A stretch of 19,966 nt of DNA. Source: an uncultured Oscillospiraceae bacterium (lineage in GTDB: Bacteria > Bacillota > Clostridia > Oscillospirales > Oscillospiraceae). Location of the stretch: the NCBI GenBank assembly GCA_902478785.1, contig CABSMJ010000027.1, forward strand, positions 1 through 19,966. The letters are read 5' to 3'. The position numbers and the translations under genes were made by a program. Below the pieces are notes generated by a model. That model was not told the origin of the DNA and did no database searches. It was given only the letters and a program-made list of their open reading frames with translations. Of the stretch, positions 14,011-19,966 are shown piece after piece; the first letter of the stretch is position 1, and every line of letters starts with the position of its first letter.

Positions 14011-16503
14011 TTAGCCGCCCAGCAGGCCGGACAGGGCCGAGCTCTGAGAGTTCATCTCATTGATCAGCATTTCCAGCTGGGTGTATTTGTTGGTGTAATA
14101 GTCCACCTGGTCGGACATCTTGTCCTGCCACTTGGAGATCTCCTCCTCCACGTCCTCCATCTGCTTGAGCAGCGTGTTGTCCAGCGCAGAGCTGGGGGAG
14201 TACTTGGAGCCGGCCTTTTCGATCAGGATACCCTTGGTGTCGCCAGTGGTGGCGGCATAGCGGTCGGTGATGGACTGAAGCGAGGCCATGAGGCCGTTGG
14301 TGGCGGCACCGGTATCCTTGCTCTTGGTGAAGGCCTCCTGGACCTTGTCCGGATCACTGTCCAGGGCCTCCCGCAGCTTCTGCTCGTCCAGCGTCAGGGT
14401 GGTCAGGCCGTCGGAATAAGAGGTGTCGATGCCAATGGACCGCAGCGTGACACCGTCGGCACCGCTGGAGGTGATGGCGTTGACCAGGTCGCTGTACAAA
14501 GAGGACAGGTCGCTGTCCATGAAGAGAATACCGGTCTTGGCCTTCTCCTCATAGGCCTCGATGGCCGAATCGCTCATGTCCGCCATGTCATCGTCGGTCA
14601 GGGGCTCATAGGACGAGCCGTCCGACTTCTCCAGAGGCATATCGGAGTAGGCGCTCTTGACCTCCTTGATAATGGTGTTCAGGTCCTCCACCATCTTCTT
14701 CACCGCATCCACAATGGTGTCGGAATCGCATTTGCTGGTGAAGGTGATGTTCTCCGTGTCGTCGGCAGCGGTAAAGGTGCCGTTGAGGGTGACGGCCATG
14801 CCGTCCAGGTCGAAGCTGTTGGAGGACCGGCTCAGGGTCATCTTGTCTCCGTTGATGGTGACCTCCAGCTCCGCGTCCTTGCCAGGGGTGTAGCTGCTGC
14901 TGGGCTGGTCCGGGTCCACGGTGCCGAACAGCGCCGCGCCCAGGCCGCCGGTGATCTCGATGCGGCCGCCGGCGCCGCTGTCCTTGGCGGAAAAGACAAA
15001 CTGGCCGGTGGTCTTGGAGTAATCCACCTTCACTCCGGCCTCGGTGTTGCCGTTGATGTCGTTGAGGACGGTGTTGAATTCGGTGTCCTTGCTGTATCGG
15101 CCGATGGTGACGCCGTTGATCTCCAGATCAAAGAGGAGGTTGTCGTCCTCGTCCACCAGGTATCCATCCTTGTTCACCCGGTTGCCTTCCTCATCCACAT
15201 AGCCGGTGATATCGCCCTCGTCGTTTTTCTGCTCGATGGGGGTACCCACACCTTTGATGGCCTTGGTGGTGTCGGTCCAGTCCCAGCCCAGGCCGCCCAT
15301 ATCTCCCAGGGTCTTGCCGGTGTCCACATAGCTGGTGAGGCTGGATCCGATGCCCAGAGCATTGCCCACGGCCTCATTCTCCGGGGTGACGGAAAGGGCC
15401 GAGCCCTCGGCCACCGTGAAGGAGAGCTTGCCGTCGACGAGGGAGGCGTTGACCTTGTTCACGCCGTCAGTATCCGTGCCGAAAGCCTTTCTGAGCTCTT
15501 CATTGAGCTGGCTGACGAGTTCGTCGCCGTTGGTGGAGACCGTCCCCAGCTGAATGGTCTTTTCCTTTCCGTCCAGGGAGAAGGTCAGGCTCTTGCCGGA
15601 GAGGTAGGCGGCATTGGTGGTCTCATCCACCACATCCGTGGAGGTCAGGTGGAAGGTGCCGGCCTTGCTGGAGACCACACTGCTCAGGCCGTCGATCATG
15701 CCCGCCAGGCTGCCGGTGGCACCGCTGATGGAGACGGTGTTGCTGCCGGTCTTGTCGTAAAAGGAGATCTGGCCGCCATTGGATACGCTGACGCCGATCC
15801 GGGTGTCGGCGGCGTAGGAGGTGCCGCTGGAGGTGGAGATCTTCTGCTTGCTGAGCTTTTCCTCAATGGCGCTCTGGAGCGCTTTCTCGTCCAGATTGCC
15901 GCTCTCGTCGGCGTACAGGTCCAGCTCGTCGAAGTCGATGGTGATCTCCTTGGTGCCGTAGGTCAGGGACAAAGAGCCCGCCAGCTTACTCAGCTTCATC
16001 TCCCCGCCCAGGTCCAGAGCCTGGGAGCCGGAGGCGGTGAGCTTGTCGCCGTCCACTTGGATGCCGCCGGTGAGGTCGGAGCCGGACACGGCGTACCGCG
16101 CGGTGGTGGCCAGCTGCTTGATGGAGTTGATGACCACCTCGCTGCTGCTCTTGCCGGAGGCGGTGACCATGGCGGCGTAGATGCCGTTGGCTGTGGTTTT
16201 GACGGCGTTATTGAAGAAGCTGGAGCTCATCAGGTTGGTGGTGGAGTAGGCATAGGAGGTATAATTCCGGGCAAACTCCACCAGCTTGTCAGAGACGCTC
16301 TGGATAGCCTCCTGCTGCCACTGGAGCTTGGTGTTCTTCTGCTGCAGGCTTTGGATCTTCTGCTGATAGCCCTGGACAGCACCGGAGATCAGGGACTCGG
16401 TGTCCATGCCGCTGGCCAGGCCGGAAATGATGTTGTAGTTCCGGTTGCCGTAGATGCTGGATGAACTGCTGGTGCTGCCGGTAAGGCTGCTGATAGATGC
16501 CAT
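14011..16503 (-). CDS. fliD: Flagellar filament cap protein FliD (HAP2), long form
   Basis: 830 residues, against about 500 in Bacillus subtilis. FliD forms the cap under which flagellin polymerises and often contacts the host or mucus surface. Start ATG 16503 (MASISSLTGSTSSSSS) has AAAGGAG 11 bp before it; the further 35 in-frame upstream codons lack a good site. FliD_N spans about 20-135 (NIISGLASGMDTESLISGAV). FliD_C spans about 560-825 with the final coiled helices (QMEDVEEEISKWQDKMSDQV; YYTNKYTQLEMLINEMNSQS). The extra length is in the middle (about 140-560), rich in beta-strand-like Thr/Ser/Gly sequence, and includes an acidic tract (VDEEGNRVNKDGYLVDEDDN, 436-455). One Cys (592). It heads fliD-fliS-fliT behind a sigma-28-like promoter. 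Confidence 0.96.
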   Translation of the reverse strand: MASISSLTGSTSSSSSIYGNRNYNIISGLASGMDTESLISGAVQGYQQKIQSLQQKNTKLQWQQEAIQSVSDKLVEFARNYTSYAYSTTNLMSSSFFNNAVKTTANGIYAAMVTASGKSSSEVVINSIKQLATTARYAVSGSDLTGGIQVDGDKLTASGSQALDLGGEMKLSKLAGSLSLTYGTKEITIDFDELDLYADESGNLDEKALQSAIEEKLSKQKISTSSGTSYAADTRIGVSVSNGGQISFYDKTGSNTVSISGATGSLAGMIDGLSSVVSSKAGTFHLTSTDVVDETTNAAYLSGKSLTFSLDGKEKTIQLGTVSTNGDELVSQLNEELRKAFGTDTDGVNKVNASLVDGKLSFTVAEGSALSVTPENEAVGNALGIGSSLTSYVDTGKTLGDMGGLGWDWTDTTKAIKGVGTPIEQKNDEGDITGYVDEEGNRVNKDGYLVDEDDNLLFDLEINGVTIGRYSKDTEFNTVLNDINGNTEAGVKVDYSKTTGQFVFSAKDSGAGGRIEITGGLGAALFGTVDPDQPSSSYTPGKDAELEVTINGDKMTLSRSSNSFDLDGMAVTLNGTFTAADDTENITFTSKCDSDTIVDAVKKMVEDLNTIIKEVKSAYSDMPLEKSDGSSYEPLTDDDMADMSDSAIEAYEEKAKTGILFMDSDLSSLYSDLVNAITSSGADGVTLRSIGIDTSYSDGLTTLTLDEQKLREALDSDPDKVQEAFTKSKDTGAATNGLMASLQSITDRYAATTGDTKGILIEKAGSKYSPSSALDNTLLKQMEDVEEEISKWQDKMSDQVDYYTNKYTQLEMLINEMNSQSSALSGLLGG

Positions 16504-16558
16504 AATCGTTTCCACTCCTTTCAAAAAAAGAAGTTTTAGGTACAAAATTTGCGGTGGA

Positions 16559-16587
16559 TTGACAAGAATCGACCTTTTGGTTACAAT
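16559..16587 (+). promoter_or_regulatory. SigA-type promoter of the parA-comFB operon
   Basis: A perfect TTGACA (16559-16564), 17-bp spacer and TACAAT (16582-16587, 5 of 6). Start near 16594 gives a leader of about 140 nt. It lies inside the 5' leader of the oppositely directed fliD transcript, so each transcript would cross the other's promoter. Confidence 0.8.
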
Positions 16588-16621
16588 GGCCAAAGAAAGC
16601 CAATTCAAGCGCTCTCATCAC

Positions 16622-16650
16622 TTATATCGTCCGCCGCGGCCAAAAAATAA
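16622..16650 (-). promoter_or_regulatory. Sigma-28-like promoter of fliD-fliS-fliT
   Basis: On the minus strand CTCTTAT (TTAT at 16650-16647), 16-bp spacer, ACGATATAA (16630-16622). Both halves match the flgM promoter nearly base for base although the spacers are unrelated. The predicted leader is about 110 nt. The remaining bases of 16504-16734 hold only the opposing SigA promoter and the two ribosome binding sites. Confidence 0.75.
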
Positions 16651-16734
16651 GAGCAAATTCTCCTTTTTTCTACTTTTTTCTCTGGAGAGGCCCCCACAGG
16701 AAGGACCGCGGCAGGCAGAAACGGGGTCATGGGT

Positions 16735-17532
16735 ATGTCATCTTCCATCATTGCGGTCACCAATCAAAAGGGCGGCGTGGGCAAGACCACCACCGCAGCT
16801 GCCCTGCTGGCCTCCCTGAGCCGCCGGGGCGCCCGGGTGCTGGGCGTGGACCTGGACCCCCAGGGCAGCCTGGGGTTCAGTCTGGGGCTGGACATTGAGC
16901 ACTGCGACACCATCTACGACGTGTTCCGCGGCGCGGCGGAGCCGGAGGAGGTGCTGGCCCATACCGAGAGCTGTGACCTGCTCCCCTCCAACATTCTTCT
17001 GTCCGGTGCGGAGCTGGAGTTCAACCGCCCCGGTCGGGAATTTCTGCTCAAAAGCGCCCTGTCCCGCCTGGAGTCCAACTATGACATCATCGTGGTGGAC
17101 ACGCCCCCGGCGCTGAATCTGCTGACCGTCAACGCCTACGTAGCGTCGGACAGCCTCATCATCCCCATGGCGCCGGAGGTGCTGAGCCTGCTGGGCGTGT
17201 CCCAGATCAAAGAGACCATCGAGAGCGTCCGCAACTACTATAATCCCCGGCTGCAGGTGCTGGGCATTTTGCTCAACCGCTTCAGTGCCCGGTTCAACCT
17301 GAACCGAGAAGTGCTGGAAATGGCCCAGCAGATCGCCGAACAGCTGGGCACCCAGGTATTTGCCACCAAGATCCGCGGCAGCGTGGCTGCGGCGGAGGCG
17401 CCGGCCCACGGGCTGAGCGTGGTGGACTACGCCCCCTCCTCCAAGCCCGCCCAGGACTTTGAGGCGCTGTGCGACGAGGTGGCGGGAGACCGCTTCCCCC
17501 GCCATGAGACCAAAAGAGGAGGCAGACGCTGA
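16735..17532 (+). CDS. ParA/Soj-family ATPase (orphan, without ParB)
   Basis: 265 residues from ATG 16735, chosen because GGGG lies 8 bp before it but only 2 bp before the ATG at 16729. Deviant Walker A NQKGGVGKTTTAAALL (about 10-25, signature Lys at 12), Walker A' DLDPQGSLGFSLGL (about 39-52), Walker B YDIIVVDTPPALN (about 116-128), and the Soj-type C-terminus EAPAHGLSVVDYAPSSKPA (about 221-239). ParA ATPases form ATP-dependent dimers on the nucleoid or membrane and move or space cargo. A following parB is absent; the partner appears to be the overlapping ComFB-domain gene. Between fliD and flagellin, a role in placing flagella, chemoreceptors or another motility cargo is plausible (inference). 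FlhG/MinD-like is less likely because no C-terminal amphipathic membrane helix is seen. Confidence 0.93.
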   Translation: MSSSIIAVTNQKGGVGKTTTAAALLASLSRRGARVLGVDLDPQGSLGFSLGLDIEHCDTIYDVFRGAAEPEEVLAHTESCDLLPSNILLSGAELEFNRPGREFLLKSALSRLESNYDIIVVDTPPALNLLTVNAYVASDSLIIPMAPEVLSLLGVSQIKETIESVRNYYNPRLQVLGILLNRFSARFNLNREVLEMAQQIAEQLGTQVFATKIRGSVAAAEAPAHGLSVVDYAPSSKPAQDFEALCDEVAGDRFPRHETKRGGRR

Positions 17533-18557
17533 TGGCAGCACGGAAAAATAGCCGCACCAGTAAGACCGACCACGTGCTCAGCCTCCTGGCCGGAGGCTCC
17601 CAGGCTCCCAAGGCCGAAACGGCCCAGGCCGACGCTCCGGCGCAAAAGTCCCAGGAGGCCCAAAAGCCCCAGGAGGGCCAGGCCCCCAAAGCCGAAGCCG
17701 CCCCCGCCCAGGAGCGGCGGGTGGTGCCGCCCATTTTAGAGGTAGCCCGGATGGACGAGGAGCTGTCGGAGACCATCCGGGAGGCCCTCAGCGAAAACCT
17801 GGCCCAGGAGTTGGCCCAGGCGGAGGACAGCGCCCCGACGGACCCGGCGCTTGATGTTCCTGCCCAGCCAGAGGTGAAGGCAGATCCCGCTCCAGAGCCG
17901 GAACCCCAGCCAGAGCCGAAAGCAGAGCCCGCACCGGAACCGCACCGGACGGAAAGCGGGCCGGAGTCGGACACAGTGCCCCCTGTGCCGACCCAGGGGG
18001 AAACCGCCCCGGCGGCGATGGCGGAACCCTCCGCACCGGAGCCGGAAGCATCTTCTGAGTCGGAGAAAACCTCAGAGCCGGAGGCATCTTCCGAGACGGG
18101 GGAAACACCCACTCCGGAGGAAGTTGCCGAGCCGGAGGAGGCGCCCCAGCCCCAGGCCATTCCTGAGGAGAGACCTGCGCCCCAGACGGCCCCGGAGCAG
18201 GCGGCACCGGAAAATCCCCCGGCAGACAAGGCCGCTCCCGCCCAGCCCGCGCCTGGCTATGACGGGCCGGGCACGGTCCTGGAGGACGGGTCGGTGTACC
18301 TCAACGTGATGGAGCTGCTGGTGGAGGAGCCCCTGGAAAAATACGTGAAGCTCTTCGGCCTTTGCACCTGCCAGCGGTGTCTGGCGGACGTGCGGGCCCT
18401 GGCCCTGAGCCGCCTGAGCCCCAAGTATGTGGTGCTGCCCGCCTCCGCCGTGAAGCCCATGCTGAGCCTGTACCAGGCCAAGTGGGAAGCCACCATCATC
18501 GCCCAGGTGATCCAGGCCTGCAAGACGGTGATGGAGTCCCCTCGCCACAACCTGTGA
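17532..18557 (+). CDS. ComFB-domain protein with basic N-terminus and long Pro/Glu/Ala linker; likely ParA partner
   Basis: 341 residues. The ATG shares one base with the parA stop (TGATG), and GAGGAGG lies about 9 bp upstream, so the two genes are translationally coupled. Three parts are visible: a short basic N-terminus (MAARKNSRTSKTDHVLSLLA); a likely helix at 61-98 (VVPPILEVARMDEELSETIR, then EALSENLAQELAQAE); a low-complexity acidic Pro/Glu/Ala linker (about 99-245); and a C-terminal ComFB domain (about 255-341). The last shows LNVMELLVEEPLEKYV, the cysteine cluster of CTCQRCLADVRALALSRL (C278, C280, C283), and PKYVVL. ComFB proteins have lately been described as cyclic-dinucleotide receptors. 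A basic N-terminal tail is how several ParA partners stimulate their ATPase, which suggests this is the cargo or regulator adaptor (inference). A strong terminator follows. Confidence 0.85.
   Translation: MAARKNSRTSKTDHVLSLLAGGSQAPKAETAQADAPAQKSQEAQKPQEGQAPKAEAAPAQERRVVPPILEVARMDEELSETIREALSENLAQELAQAEDSAPTDPALDVPAQPEVKADPAPEPEPQPEPKAEPAPEPHRTESGPESDTVPPVPTQGETAPAAMAEPSAPEPEASSESEKTSEPEASSETGETPTPEEVAEPEEAPQPQAIPEERPAPQTAPEQAAPENPPADKAAPAQPAPGYDGPGTVLEDGSVYLNVMELLVEEPLEKYVKLFGLCTCQRCLADVRALALSRLSPKYVVLPASAVKPMLSLYQAKWEATIIAQVIQACKTVMESPRHNL
18039..18110 (+). repeat. Two 36-bp tandem units in the linker of the ComFB-domain gene
   Basis: Units at 18039-18074 and 18075-18110 both start GAGCCGGA(A/G)GCATCTTC and encode EPEASSESEKTS and EPEASSETGETP. 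Together with the wider Pro-Glu repetition they suggest that the linker changes length by slippage or recombination. Confidence 0.7.
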
Positions 18558-18561
18558 TCCC

Positions 18562-18603
18562 TTTGCGCCTGCCGACAGAAAGGACGGCAGGCGCAAATTT
18601 TTT
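18562..18603 (+). terminator. Rho-independent terminator after the ComFB-domain gene
   Basis: Perfect 13-bp stem (TTTGCGCCTGCCG / CGGCAGGCGCAAA), ten-base loop, then six T and a further T-rich stretch. It begins 4 bp after the stop and separates parA-comFB from flagellin. Confidence 0.95.
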
Positions 18604-18623
18604 GATTTTTTTCTCCGGAGGGC

Positions 18624-18652
18624 TTATTTTTCTCCGATCTTGGCCGACATAA
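18624..18652 (+). promoter_or_regulatory. Sigma-28-like promoter of flagellin
   Basis: CTTAT (TTAT 18624-18627), 16-bp spacer, CCGACATAA (18644-18652), one mismatch to the NCGATATAA seen at flgM, fliD and hemerythrin. It lies just after the upstream terminator and gives a leader of about 140 nt, which holds the hairpins noted separately. Confidence 0.65.
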
Positions 18653-18743
18653 GCTATGGAACGGTTCGGGCCGCGGCCCCAGCCGCCCCATTCCAAGTCC
18701 GGCGCCGTCCGTAAAGGCCTGCGGACGTCTCCGGAGCCATCTA

Positions 18744-18789
18744 CCGGCGGGCGAGAAGGAACTTGCCCCGGCAAAATTTTCAAGGAGGA
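18744..18789 (+). promoter_or_regulatory. Probable CsrA-binding region in the flagellin leader (hairpin with GGA in the loop, plus ribosome binding site)
   Basis: Hairpin at 18744-18771: outer stem CCGG/CCGG, two-base bulge, inner stem GGCGAG/CTTGCC (one G.U), six-base loop AAGGAA with GGA at 18758-18760. Downstream the ribosome binding site AAGGAGGA (18782-18789) supplies a second GGA, 26 nt away. CsrA dimers bind two such GGA sites, and in Bacillus hag the sites are likewise one in an upstream hairpin and one over the Shine-Dalgarno. A weaker 6-bp hairpin (18706-18727) lies upstream. Confidence 0.65.
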
Positions 18790-18798
18790 AAACCCATT

Positions 18799-19966
18799 AT
18801 GCGTATTCAGCACAACATCATGGCGATGAACGCCTATCGTAACTACAGCACCAACACCTCTGCTCTGTCCAAGAACCTGGAGAAGCTGTCTTCCGGTTAT
18901 AAGATCAACCGCGCCGGCGATGACGCTGCAGGTCTTGCCATTAGCGAGAAGATGCGCGCTCAGATCACCGGCCTGGACAAGGCTCAGGACAACGCCAAGG
19001 ACGGTATCTCCCTGGTGCAGACCGCTGAAGGTGCTCTGACCGAGGTCCACGACATGCTCAACCGTATGTACTCTCTGGCTGAGCAGTCTGCCAACGGCAC
19101 CTACGATCAGAAGGACCGTGACCAGCTGCAGAAGGAAGTCAACGACCTGCGCACCGAGATCAACCGGATCGCCGACAGCGCCAACTTCAACGGCATCAAC
19201 TTGCTGGACGGCTCCATGGCCGGCGGCGCTTCCGTCTCCGGTCAGCTTGGTACCGCCAATGTGGAGTTCTCCATCGGCTCTACTGCTGCCCAGCTGGACG
19301 GCGCCAACTCCCTGTCCATCACTGTGGCTGCTGATAGTGGTGTTGCCAGCGGCATTAGCGTGACCATCGGTGACACCGGTGTGATCAGCGTGAAGCTGAG
19401 CAGCAAGGCTGCCGCCTCCTACACCGCCGATCAGATCACCCAGGCCGTCCGCGACAAGGCCCAGGAGCTGGCCGAGGCCGAGCGGAAGGGCGGCAATGAC
19501 GCCAGCAAGCTGAAGGTCTTCGATGGTCTGTCCAGCTTCACCATGAAGTCCGACGGTGTGATCAACGTGGCTGCCAATGACAAGACCACCACTGGCGCCA
19601 AGACCTTCCTCAACGGTGACGGCAAGGGCGGCCTGACCCTGCAGATCGGCGACACCGGCGACACCTACAACCAGCTGAACGTCACCATCAAGGACTGCCA
19701 CGCCTCCGCCATCGGTATCTCTGACCTGGACATCAGCACCCAGGAGGGCGCCAAGGCTGCTCTGAGCACCATTGAGAACGCCATCAACTACGTCTCCGAT
19801 GTCCGCGGCACCCTGGGCGCCACCCAGAACCGTCTGGACCATACCATCAACAACCTGAGCGTCATGCAGGAGAACATCCAGGACGCCGAGTCCACCATCC
19901 GCGACACCGATGTGGCCGACGAGATGATGGCCTACACCAAGAACAACATCCTGATCCAGTCCGCCC
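18799..19966 (+). CDS. hag: Flagellin, C-terminus cut off by window edge
   Basis: 389 codons visible; about 25-30 residues are probably missing. N-terminal D0/D1 begins MRIQHNIMAMNAYRNYSTNT, then LSSGYKINRAGDDAAGLAIS, SLVQTAEGALTEVHDMLNRM and FNGINLLDGS (130-139). C-terminal D1/D0 begins near 315 (GAKAALSTIENAINYVSDVR, LGATQNRLDHTINNL, ESTIRDTDVADEMM). Residues about 145-305 are the variable surface domain. The residues matching the TLR5-contact Arg90, Leu94 and Glu114 of Salmonella FliC look conserved (LNRMYSLAEQS; LQKEV). One Cys (Cys300) is present, unusual for flagellin. ATG with AAGGAGG about 10 bp upstream. Export would use FliS and the cap FliD encoded nearby. Confidence 0.97.
   Translation, partial: MRIQHNIMAMNAYRNYSTNTSALSKNLEKLSSGYKINRAGDDAAGLAISEKMRAQITGLDKAQDNAKDGISLVQTAEGALTEVHDMLNRMYSLAEQSANGTYDQKDRDQLQKEVNDLRTEINRIADSANFNGINLLDGSMAGGASVSGQLGTANVEFSIGSTAAQLDGANSLSITVAADSGVASGISVTIGDTGVISVKLSSKAAASYTADQITQAVRDKAQELAEAERKGGNDASKLKVFDGLSSFTMKSDGVINVAANDKTTTGAKTFLNGDGKGGLTLQIGDTGDTYNQLNVTIKDCHASAIGISDLDISTQEGAKAALSTIENAINYVSDVRGTLGATQNRLDHTINNLSVMQENIQDAESTIRDTDVADEMMAYTKNNILIQSA

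Noticed and set aside
17294..18229. A 311-codon minus-strand frame rich in Ser/Gly/Ala opposite the ParA/ComFB genes
   Set aside because: It is the complement of the Pro/Glu repeat linker and has no start signals. The sense frame has clear domains and a coupled start.
18711..18740. TAAAG at 18712 in the flagellin leader as the classical sigma-28 -35
   Set aside because: At the right spacing the sequence is CCGGAGCC, a poor -10. The TTAT/CCGACATAA site at 18624-18652 fits the motif of the other three genes.
1..19966. CRISPR arrays, tRNA/rRNA genes, insertion sequences, prophage or attachment sites
   Set aside because: No repeat-spacer pattern, no cloverleaf or rRNA-like stretch, no transposase or integrase motifs and no terminal inverted repeats were seen by eye. 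A tRNA or repeat finder run would settle this.

Overview
The window is about 20 kb of a GC-rich, densely coded bacterial chromosome, almost entirely given over to late flagellar assembly, chemotaxis and cell-surface or cell-organisation genes. Strong AGGAGG-type ribosome binding sites, a lipobox lipoprotein, the gene order flgM-flgN-flgK-flgL-DUF6470 (as in Bacillus, where fliW, csrA and hag follow), and the style of FliD and flagellin point to a motile Gram-positive Clostridia, perhaps Oscillospiraceae-like. The taxon is an inference, and no rRNA or other phylogenetic marker is present.

Layout from left to right. (1) 1-4132, minus strand: the hook-filament junction operon flgM > flgN > flgK > flgL > DUF6470/YviE-like, the last cut by the window edge. 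(2) 4133-4380: a divergent promoter region. (3) 4381-4779, plus: a bacteriohemerythrin with its own terminator. (4) 4854-12202, minus: a collinear run of an FtsE-like ABC ATPase > chemoreceptor > FtsA-like actin-family ATPase > lipoprotein > second chemoreceptor. (5) 12277-13134, plus: a membrane-anchored C39-like cysteine peptidase with a good SigA promoter and terminator. (6) 13199-16503, minus: fliD > fliS > fliT-like (filament cap and its chaperones). (7) 16735-18557, plus: a translationally coupled pair, an orphan ParA/Soj ATPase and a protein with a basic N-terminus, a long Pro/Glu/Ala linker and a C-terminal ComFB domain. (8) 18799-end, plus: flagellin, truncated at the window edge.

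Regulation. The leaders of flgM, hemerythrin, fliD and flagellin share a promoter-like motif, (C/T)TTAT-N16/17-NCGATATAA (the flagellin copy has one -10 mismatch). Its -10 is that of sigma-28/SigD, but its -35 differs from the textbook TAAA. FlgM, the anti-sigma-28, would be feeding back on the same regulon. The flagellin leader also carries a hairpin with GGA in a six-base loop plus a GGA in the ribosome binding site, the arrangement CsrA uses to repress hag in Bacillus. fliW and csrA are expected just beyond the left edge.

The most novel-looking content is (a) the ParA + ComFB pair between the fliD operon and flagellin, with a SigA promoter that interleaves with the sigma-28 promoter of fliD, and (b) the presence of three NTPases of division or cytoskeletal type (FtsE-like, FtsA-like, ParA) among chemoreceptor and flagellar genes. 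Together these suggest a spatial-organisation module for the motility apparatus, which is inference only. No mobile elements, CRISPR arrays, tRNA or rRNA genes were seen.
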